Counted from the first letter of the stretch, positions 52,160 through 62,764 are shown. The stretch is DNA of 64,000 nt from Lepidostoma basale (GCA_022606425.2 JAHDVF020001024.1:806001-870000), one strand, 5' to 3'. Program-made: numbers and translations. Notes: a model not told the origin generated them from the sequence alone.

Positions 52160-53875
52160 TTATTTAAGTAGTGTAAGAGTGGTTTTAACCGTCTCCATCA
52201 GCTGATCATAAGAGGTAAATTGCTTCACTACCCTATTACGACTGACAATTTCAACCACACCAGTACTATTATTTTTAGGACTTACAATAATGCGTAGAGG
52301 TACTCCTAATAGGTCGGCATCGGCAAACATCGCACCCGGACGAAGATTACGGTCATCATAAATTACCTCATAGCCACTCTGTTGTAGCCTCTGATAGAGG
52401 TCATCTGCCCTTGTCTTTACTTCGCTATCTTGGTGGCTATTTAGGGCAATAAGATGGATATGCCATGGTGCTATCGTGATAGGCCATAGCGGACCGTGCT
52501 CATCATGACTCACTTCACACACCGAGGCTAAAAGACGCCCTACCCCAATGCCATAACAGCCCATGAAGGGATGCTGACTCTCGCCTTGGTCATCCGTAAA
52601 GGTCATATTCATCAGCTTACTGTACTTTGTATCTAGCTGAAAAATATTGCCCACCTCAATCCCCCTCTTAAGAGTTATTCTGCCCTCATCACACTGAGGG
52701 CATTGCTCACCCTCTTGTACCTTGGCCAAATCATGGTAATTAACATTACCCAGATCACGCTGGATGTTGAATCCCTTAAGATGGTAATCGGTACGGTTAG
52801 CCCCTATAACCAAGCTTTCAAGGCTTCGAAGGCTTTGGTCAAAATAGCATATTATTTTGTTGCTTGCAAGCTGATAGGGGCCAACATAGCCTAAGGTAAC
52901 AATTTTCCCAGCAACTTCTGGCCTTGCAGCAAAAATATTAGCCCCTACTAAATTACGTAATTTGCACTCATTGACCTCTTGATCACCACGCACAAAGGCC
53001 ATCACAAGGCAGTCATCGCGCTCATTTTCATAGATAACCGCCTTGCAGATGGAGGTGAGCGCTATATTGAGGCTCACTGCTAGTTCGTCAATTGTTTTGA
53101 TGGAAGGAGTATAAATCTCTAAGAGCGGCTCCATCGTGTTAGAAAATGTTGGAGCGATCGAGCCTGCAGCCTCAATATTGGCACGGTAATTGCAAAGGGT
53201 GCAGCAGACAATCGTATCTTCACCCGCATCGGTTAGTAGCATAAACTCATGGCTGATGCTGCCACCCATCATCCCGCTATCAGCCTGAACAGCCACTACC
53301 TGCCCTAGACCTACCTGCATAAAAATATCATGATAGGCTTGATAGGCTTTTTGATAGTAATGGACAAGATCATCCTTCGTCGTATGAAACGAATAGCCAT
53401 CCTTCATCGTAAACTCTCGCACCCTAATAAGTCCACCCCGTGGTCTTGCCTCATCACGAAATTTTGTTTGTATCTGATAGATCATAAAGGGATATTTAGC
53501 ATAGCTATTGGCATAGTCACGTGTTAAATGAACAGCCGCCTCCTCATGAGTCATCCCTAGTACATAATGGCCATGGGAGCGGTCGGTAAAGCGTACCATT
53601 TCAAGACCAATTGAATCGTACCTACCAGATTCTTGCCATAAGCTAGCAGGCATGACTAGAGGTAATAATACCTCTTGCCCATCAAGCTCATCCATCTTAG
53701 CCCTAATAATCGACTCAATTTTATTGATGATCCGCTTGGCAGGTGGTAACAGTGAGTAAATACCATTACTTAGTTGCTTAATATAGCCACCCCTAATAAG
53801 AAAAGCATGGCTGGTTAATACAGCATCTGATGGCTTTTCCTTAAATCGTTCTCCTATTATTTTATCTATCTTCAT
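52160..53875 (-). CDS. proS: prolyl-tRNA synthetase
   Basis: Class II synthetase of 571 residues, the bacterial type with an editing insertion. Start IGERFKEKPSDAVLTSHAFLIRGGYIKQLSNGIYSLLP, motif 2 in FRDEARPRGGLIRVREFTMKDGYSFH, the INS editing domain around residues 220-390, motif 3 MGCYGIGVGRLLASV, and the anticodon-binding C-terminal domain. The ATG at 53875 has GAGG 5 bases upstream; upstream in-frame starts to 53920 are less likely. Confidence 0.97.
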   Translation of the reverse strand: MKIDKIIGERFKEKPSDAVLTSHAFLIRGGYIKQLSNGIYSLLPPAKRIINKIESIIRAKMDELDGQEVLLPLVMPASLWQESGRYDSIGLEMVRFTDRSHGHYVLGMTHEEAAVHLTRDYANSYAKYPFMIYQIQTKFRDEARPRGGLIRVREFTMKDGYSFHTTKDDLVHYYQKAYQAYHDIFMQVGLGQVVAVQADSGMMGGSISHEFMLLTDAGEDTIVCCTLCNYRANIEAAGSIAPTFSNTMEPLLEIYTPSIKTIDELAVSLNIALTSICKAVIYENERDDCLVMAFVRGDQEVNECKLRNLVGANIFAARPEVAGKIVTLGYVGPYQLASNKIICYFDQSLRSLESLVIGANRTDYHLKGFNIQRDLGNVNYHDLAKVQEGEQCPQCDEGRITLKRGIEVGNIFQLDTKYSKLMNMTFTDDQGESQHPFMGCYGIGVGRLLASVCEVSHDEHGPLWPITIAPWHIHLIALNSHQDSEVKTRADDLYQRLQQSGYEVIYDDRNLRPGAMFADADLLGVPLRIIVSPKNNSTGVVEIVSRNRVVKQFTSYDQLMETVKTTLTLLK

Positions 53876-53932
53876 TATAACCTCGATCATTACTCTACCG
53901 TATTTAGAGGCGATGTTCAATCACAAAGCATA

Positions 53933-53955
53933 CAAAAAGACCCCATAGGGGGTCT
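53933..53955 (-). terminator. terminator of the V-ATPase operon
   Basis: Minus strand: AGACCCC (53955-53949) pairs with GGGGTCT (53944-53938) over a short loop, then TTTTTG. It lies 35 bases after the subunit K stop. Confidence 0.8.
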
Positions 53956-53989
53956 TCTTTCTCAATTAAAATGGTGATAGTCAATCCTA

Positions 53990-54430
53990 CTATGCTGCAG
54001 GTATTTGTCCCAATGTAAAGGCCATAACAAAAAGTGCTACAGTCTCAACAATACCTAGAACGATCATGTATTGAGCAAAACCTTTTCCTGTCTCACCCTG
54101 TGCATCAGCTGCCGCTGCCGCACACTTACCCTGATAATAGGATGATAGCCCTAGAGCTGCCCCCCCAAAAAGGCCTATACTAAAGATAACCGGATTAGTT
54201 GAGCCTTGACGAAGGGCATCACTCAGTGCATTCATAATAATAAGACCATATATAGTTTGTGTCAAACAGGCACCCGCAAAAACAAACATAATAGGGCTAG
54301 CACCTTTACCAGCCAAGAAGCTTTTCTTCCATACGCCAATAGCTGCCTGCCCTGCCACTGCACAACCCGCCGCACTACCTACAGCAGCAAGACCTAACGC
54401 TGCAATAGCACCAAATGTTAATAAATCCAT
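53990..54430 (-). CDS. atpK: V-type ATP synthase subunit K (proteolipid)
   Basis: The 146-residue rotor ring subunit with four hydrophobic helices. The second hairpin carries the ion-binding Glu129 in LGIVETVALFVMAF; the first has Gln58 at the equivalent place (CLTQTIYG), as in other bacterial and archaeal double-hairpin K subunits with one carboxylate. Last gene of the operon. Confidence 0.96.
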   Translation of the reverse strand: MDLLTFGAIAALGLAAVGSAAGCAVAGQAAIGVWKKSFLAGKGASPIMFVFAGACLTQTIYGLIIMNALSDALRQGSTNPVIFSIGLFGGAALGLSSYYQGKCAAAAADAQGETGKGFAQYMIVLGIVETVALFVMAFTLGQIPAA

Positions 54431-54453
54431 AACTGTTTTCCCCTTTCTCTATC

Positions 54454-56280
54454 TTAATTTAATATTTTTTTTCGTTGTGCTACAAATGGCATATAGGGGG
54501 TACCAGACCACTCTAACCCTAAATGATTACTAAACTCTAAACTATTTAATCGCAATCCATGAACCACAATACTTAGCATGGCTAAGGCAATATTTAATGA
54601 ATGTGCCGCTAATAGAATAATAATGGTAATAATGGGAGATCCCATGCCTAGAGCCATTCCATTAAAGGATTGGGCAATGGCAAGCCCCGCAAGCCCCACT
54701 GCATAGAGCCTGATATAGCTAATAATATCAGAAAAATTACCAATGCTGGATAAAAATGCCGGGAAAAAATTTGCCAGCCCAACAAGCGCAGCTTTAATCG
54801 GATTGACTCCCTTCTCCTGCCCACCAAAAAGTAAAACTGCTAAAAAACCATAGCCTACCATCGGAATAACCCAAGAGGGTAAGGCCCCCTGAGGTAAATC
54901 GTTTACCACGACCGACGTACCCCCTAGTAATAGCATCAAAACCAAATAGTAGAGCCCCACGACCATCGCTAGATTGCCCAGATCGGCAATCGCAACCAGT
55001 GGGTTAGTACGTAGGTGACGAATGGCTGCCCACAAGTGGCCAATGCTCAAATGAACCGTACCAATCATAAAGGTCAGCTTTTGTACAAAAAGAGGGTCAC
55101 CTAAATCGCTAATAATAAATTGTGCTAAAAAGGGTACCTCTTTTAATGATTCCACCCCAAACCAACTGCCCGTTATAGCACCCCACAAGACAGTACAAAA
55201 ACCCAACCAACTAAAATAGACATTACCCGCCGTAATAGCCCTACCTGTCAACAGTTTCGAAACGATAAAGCCTAGGCCACCAATCAAAAAGATCAGGCCA
55301 TAGCCACCATCACCAATAATCATCGCAAAAAATATACTAAAAAAGAAAAACATCACTGTAGTAATATCAAACTCTTTGTACCCTGGTGTTAAATCAAGCA
55401 TTTTCAATACGGGACTAACAAAGCGCCCTAGCCCATGCTGCTTGGTCAGTGTCGGCACATCTTCCTCTTCATCTGTAGGATCAGCATAGATTGCTCCCCA
55501 TCCCTCAGAGGCTACTAACTTTTTAAAAGAGGCTAAAGCCTTCAAAGGGATGTAGCCCTCCAAAATTGTCAGTTCACCATCCACCGTCATCGAACTACAC
55601 GTTTTTTCAAAGGTGATCGCATCATCTAGCTCGATAATACGATCCTTAATCGCCTTGGCATCACGTGATAGTAGCGACAGCTCTTCAGTCAACTTCCTTT
55701 TCTCAATCTCAGAGGTTTCTATGATACTTTTTAGCTCATAGATGCTGTTTGTCGGTAGATTAAAGGGCTCGTTTAGTGGCATATCCCCTTTGTTAGTTGC
55801 AATAGCAACTAACAAAAGCATACCTTTAGCCCTTCCTACTTCATATATAGCAGCATTGCATTGATTAAAGGCTGAAAAATCTTTTTTTCGCACCTCATAC
55901 AGGCTAACACATAGCCCATGCTCTATAAGGCGTTCGATATCGAGGGGAGAAAAAGAGGGCCAATGCATGATACGTGTCATCTCTTGGCCTGCAATCCTTA
56001 TGCGCTCCTCAACACGCTTCACTGCCTCAAATGTATTAGCTATTTTGGTTGACAGGTCGGCGGCTGAGATCGCTGGGTTTCGATTTTCCTTAACTCCTAA
56101 AGGTAGGCAACTCACGCTATGCATCAGATGCGACTGCTCAACGTAGAGGTCATTCAACAACTCTCCATGGCCTTCAACTCTGCCAGTATGAAAAACACCC
56201 GCACCCCCTAAAGCATTAAGTGCTCTCTCCCTAGCACTAAGTTGTACAACGAGTGAGACTTTCTTCATTTTTACAATCAT
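54454..56280 (-). CDS. atpI: V-type ATP synthase subunit I
   Basis: A 608-residue stator subunit. N-terminal cytoplasmic half (about 1-300) of coiled coils and alpha/beta domains, C-terminal half with about 7 membrane helices including GYGLIFLIGGLGFIVSK, NIGTVHLSIGHLWAAI-like LTFMIGTVHLSIGHL, SYIRLYAVGLAGLAIAQSFN with the essential Arg, and the tail VHGLRLNSLEFSNHLG. It forms the half-channels facing subunit K. SD-like GGGGGTGA precedes the ATG. Confidence 0.96.
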   Translation of the reverse strand: MIVKMKKVSLVVQLSARERALNALGGAGVFHTGRVEGHGELLNDLYVEQSHLMHSVSCLPLGVKENRNPAISAADLSTKIANTFEAVKRVEERIRIAGQEMTRIMHWPSFSPLDIERLIEHGLCVSLYEVRKKDFSAFNQCNAAIYEVGRAKGMLLLVAIATNKGDMPLNEPFNLPTNSIYELKSIIETSEIEKRKLTEELSLLSRDAKAIKDRIIELDDAITFEKTCSSMTVDGELTILEGYIPLKALASFKKLVASEGWGAIYADPTDEEEDVPTLTKQHGLGRFVSPVLKMLDLTPGYKEFDITTVMFFFFSIFFAMIIGDGGYGLIFLIGGLGFIVSKLLTGRAITAGNVYFSWLGFCTVLWGAITGSWFGVESLKEVPFLAQFIISDLGDPLFVQKLTFMIGTVHLSIGHLWAAIRHLRTNPLVAIADLGNLAMVVGLYYLVLMLLLGGTSVVVNDLPQGALPSWVIPMVGYGFLAVLLFGGQEKGVNPIKAALVGLANFFPAFLSSIGNFSDIISYIRLYAVGLAGLAIAQSFNGMALGMGSPIITIIILLAAHSLNIALAMLSIVVHGLRLNSLEFSNHLGLEWSGTPYMPFVAQRKKILN

Positions 56281-56283
56281 CGT

Positions 56284-56886
56284 TTATTCACCCCCCGCTG
56301 CTAACTTATTTTTACTAATTTTACCTCGGACAACCGCAGCTGTCTGCATATCACCCAGATAGACACTAATCTTTTTAATCACTAGCTGCGATTCTGGAAT
56401 TTTTACTTTTTCAAAAAGATTGACCCGCTGAGTTGTCGTGAGTAACTCTTTCTCAAGTAGTTCAACCTTCTTTCGTGCAATTTGAGTCCTTATATCAAGC
56501 TCCATCGCCTGCTGCATGCACTTAGCAGCCTTATCTACCCATAGTGGCACCATAAAAAGGTCATAATGAGACATCTCAAAAATAGCCCCTTTGTAGATGG
56601 GAATATTGACCCCCGCTATGTTGCCTCTCTCAACCATCAGCTCTTTCAACTTAAAAAAGCCTCCATCAATGCTTACCGGCTCACCAAAAACCCCAATCCA
56701 CTCATCAAAGTTTGCTAAAAGTTCGGTATAGCTATTTTGTGCCTCATGAAACTCTGCCTCGGCCGATCGTATCTCTGCCTGTAACTGCTGCTTCTTAAGA
56801 ATGAGCGTTGGCAAATAGCGTTTAAACATTTTGAGGCTATCTTTTTGTGCCTTAAGCTCATTCTTTGTTAGCCTAATCTTTGCCAT
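56284..56886 (-). CDS. atpD: V-type ATP synthase subunit D
   Basis: The 200-residue central stalk subunit: RLTKNELKAQKDSLKMFKRYLPTLILKKQQLQ at the start and a long C-terminal coiled coil, the shaft that rotates in the A3B3 head. It begins one base after the atpB stop, so it is tightly coupled. Confidence 0.95.
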   Translation of the reverse strand: MAKIRLTKNELKAQKDSLKMFKRYLPTLILKKQQLQAEIRSAEAEFHEAQNSYTELLANFDEWIGVFGEPVSIDGGFFKLKELMVERGNIAGVNIPIYKGAIFEMSHYDLFMVPLWVDKAAKCMQQAMELDIRTQIARKKVELLEKELLTTTQRVNLFEKVKIPESQLVIKKISVYLGDMQTAAVVRGKISKNKLAAGGE

Positions 56887-58191
56887 TTAAGCCCCCTTAG
56901 GCCAGAACTCCTCAAGTAGCTCTGTACGTATACCCGTCTCTTCTTTGTTGAAGCATGTTGCTAAAATTTTCCAGCCATAGTCCAGTGCCTGCTCAAGAGG
57001 AATATTGACCGAGAGATCCATCATCTGTGCCTCAAATAAAATACCATACTTCAGTAACTTTTCATCCCATTCACTCATGTTAAATCCCATCGATTTCTTT
57101 TCTTGGGTATCCTTATAACTTGCGTAAAGTTTGATAAGGCTATCCATCAAGGTACGATGATCCTTCCGTGTTTTACCATTAACCTGCTGTTTTAGACGGC
57201 TAAGAGAGCCAAATGGTTCGATGCGTCCATTCTTTAAATAAAATTGACCCTCGGTAATATAGCCCGTATTGTCTGGTACAGGATGGGTAACATCATCACC
57301 AGGCATCGTTGTCACCGCAAGAATAGTAATACTTCCCGCATCATCACCCTCAATATCAACCGCCTTTTCATAACGGCTGGCTAGCTGGCTATAAAGATCG
57401 CCAGGATAGCCTCGGTTACTGGGCACCTGCTCTTGTGTAATGGCAATCTCCTTCATCGCATCAGCAAAATTGGTCATGTCTGTAAGTAGCACTAGAACAT
57501 TTTTACCTTTAAGGGCAAATTGTTCGGCAATAGCCAAGCTCATGTCCGGCACCATAATGCACTCAACCACGGGGTCACTGGCCGTATGAACAAACATGAC
57601 CGTACGGCTCAAAGCCCCCCCTTGCTCTAAGGTATCTTTAAAATAGAGATAATCATCATGCTTAAGCCCCATACCACCTAATACGATCATGTCAACCTCT
57701 GCCTGCATGGCAATACGTGCAAGCAACTCGTTATAGGGTTCACCAGATGATGAAAAAATAGGAAGCTTTTGGCTAACGACCAGGGTATTAAAGAGGTCAA
57801 TCATAGGAATACCGGTTCTAATCATCTTTTTAGGAACAATACGCTTAGCAGGGTTAAACGAAGGGCCACCAATCTCAACCATGTTTTCCTTCAGCATCGG
57901 CCCATTATCACGAGGTGTACCACTGCCATTAAAAATACGCCCTAAAAGGTTTTCACTGAAAGAAACCTCCATCGGGTGATTGATAAAACGCACCTCATCG
58001 TCAGTAGCAATACCACGCCCACCAGCAAAAACTTGCAACGACACAGTATCACCATCAATTTTAATCACCTGAGCAAGCGACAAACCAAAGCGTGTACTTA
58101 CCTCGGCTAAATCTTCATATTTAACACCTGAGGCACGCACCGTAATAACGTTACCGGCAATATTTTCAATCTTGTTATAGACTTTAGTCAT
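56887..58191 (-). CDS. atpB: V-type ATP synthase subunit B (non-catalytic)
   Basis: The 434-residue regulatory head subunit of the alpha/beta family: [56 protein letters not shown] (in part), [13 protein letters not shown] and [15 protein letters not shown]. It lacks the P-loop GKT, as expected for B. Immediately follows atpA and precedes atpD. Confidence 0.97.
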   Translation of the reverse strand: MTKVYNKIENIAGNVITVRASGVKYEDLAEVSTRFGLSLAQVIKIDGDTVSLQVFAGGRGIATDDEVRFINHPMEVSFSENLLGRIFNGSGTPRDNGPMLKENMVEIGGPSFNPAKRIVPKKMIRTGIPMIDLFNTLVVSQKLPIFSSSGEPYNELLARIAMQAEVDMIVLGGMGLKHDDYLYFKDTLEQGGALSRTVMFVHTASDPVVECIMVPDMSLAIAEQFALKGKNVLVLLTDMTNFADAMKEIAITQEQVPSNRGYPGDLYSQLASRYEKAVDIEGDDAGSITILAVTTMPGDDVTHPVPDNTGYITEGQFYLKNGRIEPFGSLSRLKQQVNGKTRKDHRTLMDSLIKLYASYKDTQEKKSMGFNMSEWDEKLLKYGILFEAQMMDLSVNIPLEQALDYGWKILATCFNKEETGIRTELLEEFWPKGA

Positions 58192-58194
58192 CTT

Positions 58195-59958
58195 CTACAT
58201 CCCTCTCACTTGATCGCTGCCTGCAATAAATTGACCATTTTGACGGTTCTTTAGTGCCCCGCGAATTTCCATTTCAGTATCCTTAAATGCTGCACTATCC
58301 CACGCCTTACCATTCCAGTCCAGACATTTCTGTCTTAAACCATTAAAAAATGAACGTGCATCACCTTTATCTTTAAAGTCATACTCACTCGCCAAAATAT
58401 CTAGTACCAAGGAAAAGGTGTGATTTTGACGTTCAGGGCTTACCGAGGCATCAGTTTCATCAAAGCTATTTTGCTGCATGTAAACGGAGTCAAGATATTC
58501 ACCCTTTAAATAGGTGACAAAATCCTCCATCCCTGTGCCATCTTCACCGACAACCTTCATCATCTGTTCAACTTCAACACCACGTAGCAAAATGGCACGT
58601 GCAAACTCCATCTTTGCTGTATCAATAACACCACTATATTTACTCCAGCTATCAACAGGATGAATTGCTGGATATTTACGGGCATCCGAACGTTCGCGGC
58701 TAAGGCCTAAAAAGCACCCAACCACCTTAAGCGTTGCCTGCGTCACGGGCTCCTCAAAGTTACCACCAGCAGGCGATACGGCACCACCGATGGTTACAGA
58801 GCCGATGGTGCCATTATTAAGACGCACCAAACCTGCACGTTCGTAAAAGGCTGCGATGGTAGATTCAAGATAGGCAGGGAAGGCCTCGTCTCCTGGAATC
58901 TCCTCAAGCCGCCCACTCATCTCCCTCATCGCCTGAGCCCAACGGCTCGTACTATCTGCAAGCAAGAGCACATTGAGGCCCATTTGTCGATAGTATTCAG
59001 CCATCGTTACCGCCGTATAGACCGATGCTTCACGGCTAGCAACAGGCATAGAGCTCGTATTACAGATAATAATCGTTCGCTCCATGAGGCTCTTGCCCGT
59101 TCGAGGGTCAATTAACTCAGGAAACTCCTTCAATGTTTCAACTACCTCGCCAGCACGCTCTCCACATGCCGCAATAATAACAACATCAACTTCAGCATTT
59201 TTACTGATCATTTGCTGCAATACCGTCTTGCCGGCACCAAATGGCCCTGGTGTACAAAAGGTACCACCCTTAGCTACCGGTAAAAAAGCATCAATAATTC
59301 GCATCTTCGTTACCATCGGCTCCGAAGGCTTTAGTCGCTCGGCATAGCAGGTAATAGCCCTCTTAACCGGCCAAAAAAAGGTCATCGTTAAAGGAAAAAC
59401 TTCGCCTTTCTCGTTAGCAACCTCAGCAATCGTTTCACGGATTGTGTAGTTACCTTCACCTTTGATACTCTTAACAGTAAAAATTCCTGTAAAATTAAAT
59501 GGTACCATAATTTTATGATGAAATGGCCCCTCAGGCACCCATCCTAGCTCATCGCCTGCAGCCACCATATCAGATACCTTGACAAAAGGAGTCCAAGCCC
59601 ACTTTTTCTCAATAGAGAGGGGTTCAAGATAGATTCCTCTTTTTAAGAAAAGTCCAGCCTCTGCTGCTAACTGGGGTAGAGGATTCTGTAGGCCATCATA
59701 AATCTGACCCAGTAGGCCAGGTCCTAACTCACTACTCAATAACTCGCCCGTAAACTCAACGCTGTTACCCGCCTCGATACCACGTGTCATCTCAAAAACC
59801 TGCATCTGGCAGTTTTTTCCTCTAATACGAATAACCTCGCTCTTTAAACGAGAACCATCAGATGCAATCACATAGCCTACCTCGTTCATTGATACAGCTC
59901 CCTGCATCTCTACCGTAGCCATATTTCCATTAACGCCGCGTACTATACCTTTATTCAT
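58195..59958 (-). CDS. atpA: V-type ATP synthase subunit A (catalytic)
   Basis: The 587-residue catalytic subunit. P-loop GPFGAGKTVLQQ, Walker B region VLLLADSTSRWAQAMREMSGRLEEIPGDEAFPAYL (in parts) and the non-homologous region characteristic of A subunits (about 110-180). The start shares one base with the DUF2764 stop (TAATG). ATP hydrolysis or synthesis drives or uses the ion gradient. Confidence 0.97.
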   Translation of the reverse strand: MNKGIVRGVNGNMATVEMQGAVSMNEVGYVIASDGSRLKSEVIRIRGKNCQMQVFEMTRGIEAGNSVEFTGELLSSELGPGLLGQIYDGLQNPLPQLAAEAGLFLKRGIYLEPLSIEKKWAWTPFVKVSDMVAAGDELGWVPEGPFHHKIMVPFNFTGIFTVKSIKGEGNYTIRETIAEVANEKGEVFPLTMTFFWPVKRAITCYAERLKPSEPMVTKMRIIDAFLPVAKGGTFCTPGPFGAGKTVLQQMISKNAEVDVVIIAACGERAGEVVETLKEFPELIDPRTGKSLMERTIIICNTSSMPVASREASVYTAVTMAEYYRQMGLNVLLLADSTSRWAQAMREMSGRLEEIPGDEAFPAYLESTIAAFYERAGLVRLNNGTIGSVTIGGAVSPAGGNFEEPVTQATLKVVGCFLGLSRERSDARKYPAIHPVDSWSKYSGVIDTAKMEFARAILLRGVEVEQMMKVVGEDGTGMEDFVTYLKGEYLDSVYMQQNSFDETDASVSPERQNHTFSLVLDILASEYDFKDKGDARSFFNGLRQKCLDWNGKAWDSAAFKDTEMEIRGALKNRQNGQFIAGSDQVRGM

Positions 59959-60521
59959 TAAATGTTCTCCGCTAATACAGTTTGTGCACCTTTTAAGGTG
60001 CGGTTATATTCATCTTCATACAGAGCACGCCCCTTTTCCCTTACGAAAGAGGCCCTGCGAAGCAATATCTGCAACTGCATGCTATAGATTAAAAGGATGT
60101 CAAAATCAAATATTTTTCCATTGCGTTTACTCTCAAGCAATGCCCACCGTGCTCGGTTAAGGCTCTCTTCAACCTTTAATGGATTACGTTCACTGAAGGC
60201 CTCTCTCGCCTGCTCAAGAGTAGAAATATTGCCAACATCAGGACGCAAATAGTCTTCCGCTTTAAGCCCCAAGGCATCAGCACGTAATCTTACTAAATCA
60301 TTCCTCAAACTAATTCCCCAATTCCAGTAGTCCCTTTCAAGTGCACCAATACCATCCAATGTTACGGGTGGCTGATAAAGATTAAATGCTTGCAATCGTT
60401 TAAACAATTGAGCATCCAAAATAGACTCACAGTCGCTCATAAAATGGTCGTAACTAAAGGGAATCTCACGATCAAAGCTCAATGAGGGCAAGCTTGAAAG
60501 CAAGTAATAAAGGCTAGCCAT
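59958..60521 (-). CDS. DUF2764 protein of the V-ATPase operon
   Basis: A 187-residue helical protein at the position between E and A: SLYYLLSSLPSLSFD at the start, DYWNWGISLRNDLVRLRADALG and LIYSMQLQILLRRASF later. DUF2764 genes sit at this place in V-ATPase operons of spirochaetes, chlamydiae and Bacteroidetes, where subunit C is lacking; it probably acts as the C-like stalk adaptor. No direct functional proof is known to me. Confidence 0.87.
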   Translation of the reverse strand: MASLYYLLSSLPSLSFDREIPFSYDHFMSDCESILDAQLFKRLQAFNLYQPPVTLDGIGALERDYWNWGISLRNDLVRLRADALGLKAEDYLRPDVGNISTLEQAREAFSERNPLKVEESLNRARWALLESKRNGKIFDFDILLIYSMQLQILLRRASFVREKGRALYEDEYNRTLKGAQTVLAENI

Positions 60522-60531
60522 GATCTACCCC

Positions 60532-61143
60532 CTATTGCGTCATACCCGCAGCTTTTTTAAGATCCAAAGCCAAAACAGGGTTTAAATAGGCACTCAAACT
60601 AGCTGCAATCGTCTGCGACGAAAAGTCATAAAACACAGATCCATCTTTTTCACTTAGTCTAAAGCCTGCATCCATTGCCTTAACCGGCTTAATCTCTAGC
60701 CCACCCTTTGCCATAACGGCCAGCGAAGACTTTAGTTGATCAGCCATGGAGGCAACATCGCTACTGCTCAGGCCTATTTCGTAAGCCTTGTCTGTATTGA
60801 GTCCTGATAAAATATTCCTAATCATCGATACCAAGGTCTCACTACTCATAGCCTCCTTAGCATGGCTACTTAATGCCGTATCAAAAATAGATACAATACG
60901 GCTATTAAGGTTCAATAGTAGATCCCGTCCAGCATGCAGCATGGCTTCACGCCCTCTCTGCTCTGCCAAAATCTCCTCTTTTTTCACCTGCTCCATCGCA
61001 ACGGCAGCACGATCATTAGCCGCTGCAATAATAGCCTGAGCCTTAGCCTTAGCCTCCTCAATAATGCACTCTGCATCATTCTTGGCAGCAGTAACACCCT
61101 CACTCTTAATTTTATCAATCAGTTCTTGTAGCTGTACTTCCAT
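60532..61143 (-). CDS. atpE: V-type ATP synthase subunit E
   Basis: A 203-residue peripheral stalk subunit: long N-terminal coiled coil rich in Ala, Glu and Lys (KNDAECIIEEAKAKAQAIIAAAND) and a compact C-terminal domain (LEIKPVKAMDAGFRLSEKDGSVFYDFSS in part). First gene of the operon. AGGAG lies 13 bases before the ATG, a long gap. Confidence 0.93.
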   Translation of the reverse strand: MEVQLQELIDKIKSEGVTAAKNDAECIIEEAKAKAQAIIAAANDRAAVAMEQVKKEEILAEQRGREAMLHAGRDLLLNLNSRIVSIFDTALSSHAKEAMSSETLVSMIRNILSGLNTDKAYEIGLSSSDVASMADQLKSSLAVMAKGGLEIKPVKAMDAGFRLSEKDGSVFYDFSSQTIAASLSAYLNPVLALDLKKAAGMTQ

Positions 61144-61251
61144 TGTTCTGACCGCTCTCCTCTCTATATTTCATTATTACAATTTAAACTCTATGGTTCT
61201 CTCCTAACGAAAAATCCTGTAAAGAGTATAGTTACTTGAGACGCTTTTACC

Positions 61252-61280
61252 AATATAACGTGATTTTAATGTTAAGTCAA
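61252..61280 (-). promoter_or_regulatory. promoter of the V-ATPase operon
   Basis: Minus strand: TTGACT (61280-61275), 17-base spacer, TATATT (61257-61252). Start near 61245, leaving a leader of about 100 bases. Confidence 0.6.
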
Positions 61281-61354
61281 TGAAATTCATACAATCAATT
61301 ACATTTATAGATAAAATATTTACTTGATAATGGAAATTTTAAACAAAATAGATG

Positions 61355-62764
61355 CTATCTAGTAAAACTTTTGGCAACCTCTTTAAATTGATGTCCTCGG
61401 TCAAACTCATTTAAAAACATGCCAAAACTTGTTGCAGCTGGGCTAAGCAGTATCACCTCACCCTCTTTACTTTGATCATAGGCATCTTTAACCGCCTCAC
61501 CTAAATGATCAAAAGGGCCGTGATAGGCTATGTGATGATAGCGAAGGAGAGACTCTATTTTTTCTCCGGCACTGCCGGCAAGCAGGGTAATGGATGCCAC
61601 CTGCCTCAATGATTCAGTTAGGCAGTTAAAGTCTAACTCTTTATCAGATCCGCCTAAGATGAGATGAGCTTGGGGAAACTGACGCAGAGCGACAACCGTT
61701 GCCTCGGGGATTGTTGCAGCCGAGTCATTATAGAAAAGTCGGCCATTAATCGTTCCAACCAACTCCATCCGATGCTCTGCCCCTTTAAGCTCTGCAATAG
61801 TCGGCAGAAGCTCCTCCATCGCAAAGTTTTTAAGAAGTAAAAGCAGTAAAAGTGCTAGCAGATTCTCATCAATCAAAACAGAGCTTGGCTTAGGGTATCG
61901 CTTTTCATCGCCATTAAAGCGCCAAACCAGCATCCCCTCATGAAGATAGAGGCCCGTTAAATAGCATGACTCTAAGAGATTCACTGAAAAAACAGCTATT
62001 TTAGCCTGGGTTCTTCCCGTAAAATAGGCTGTAAAGTGGTCATTCGCATTTAAAATAGCCCAGTCATGCTCGTTTTGCATCTGAAAAACAACGGCTTTAT
62101 CTGCAGCATAGCTCTCCATGCTGTGGTTATAGTAGTTTTGGTGGTCATGCATTAAATTAGTGAGCAGTGCCATGGAGGGGTGGAGCAATTTTTTATAGCG
62201 TAAGTCACCTAGCTGCCAGCTAGAAAGCTCAAGAATAATCTCCTCATCTCCCGTTAGTTGATCGATAAAGCTTAAGGGAGAGACGGTAATATTGCCCCCT
62301 AAAAAACTTTTTCTCCCTAGCCTTTCATAGATGCTTTGCATGGCCGTGACGATAGACGACTTCCCCTTGCTTCCGGTAACCGCAATCAAGGGGGAGCGAT
62401 TTCTCGCCAAAAAAAGTGATAGATCGGTCTCTATTTTTGAATCATCTATTGAGGCCAGAAAGGGTGAGTCCCGCTTCACACCAGGGTTTTTAATAATAAA
62501 ATCGGCTTGATCAAAATCTTCTTGACGATGATATCCTAGGTGCCATACGACATCAAACTGATCAAAAAGAGCGATCGTTGGTGCTAGTAGCTCTTTACTC
62601 CGCAAATCAGTAATGGTTAAATGGGCACCTAACCCCGCTAAGTAGAGGGCGGCCTCGGTGCCAGATCCATGCCGGTTGAGCCCGAGCCCCATAATTAGCA
62701 CCTTTTTGCCCCTATACCGCAGAGCCGCCTCTTCCCTACTACTCACCTTCAAGTTAAAGGCCAT
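61355..62764 (-). CDS. murD: UDP-N-acetylmuramoyl-L-alanine--D-glutamate ligase
   Basis: A 469-residue Mur ligase adding D-Glu in peptidoglycan synthesis. N-terminal Rossmann domain KKVLIMGLGLNRHGSG, central ATPase with P-loop VTGSKGKSSIV (other MurD: G-T/S-N-G-K-S/T), LELSSWQLGDL and NLMHDHQNYY, and C-terminal FYNDSAATIPEATVVAL with LILGGSDKELDF. It overlaps the preceding gene by 11 bases. Cytoplasmic; essential. Confidence 0.94.
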   Translation of the reverse strand: MAFNLKVSSREEAALRYRGKKVLIMGLGLNRHGSGTEAALYLAGLGAHLTITDLRSKELLAPTIALFDQFDVVWHLGYHRQEDFDQADFIIKNPGVKRDSPFLASIDDSKIETDLSLFLARNRSPLIAVTGSKGKSSIVTAMQSIYERLGRKSFLGGNITVSPLSFIDQLTGDEEIILELSSWQLGDLRYKKLLHPSMALLTNLMHDHQNYYNHSMESYAADKAVVFQMQNEHDWAILNANDHFTAYFTGRTQAKIAVFSVNLLESCYLTGLYLHEGMLVWRFNGDEKRYPKPSSVLIDENLLALLLLLLLKNFAMEELLPTIAELKGAEHRMELVGTINGRLFYNDSAATIPEATVVALRQFPQAHLILGGSDKELDFNCLTESLRQVASITLLAGSAGEKIESLLRYHHIAYHGPFDHLGEAVKDAYDQSKEGEVILLSPAATSFGMFLNEFDRGHQFKEVAKSFTR

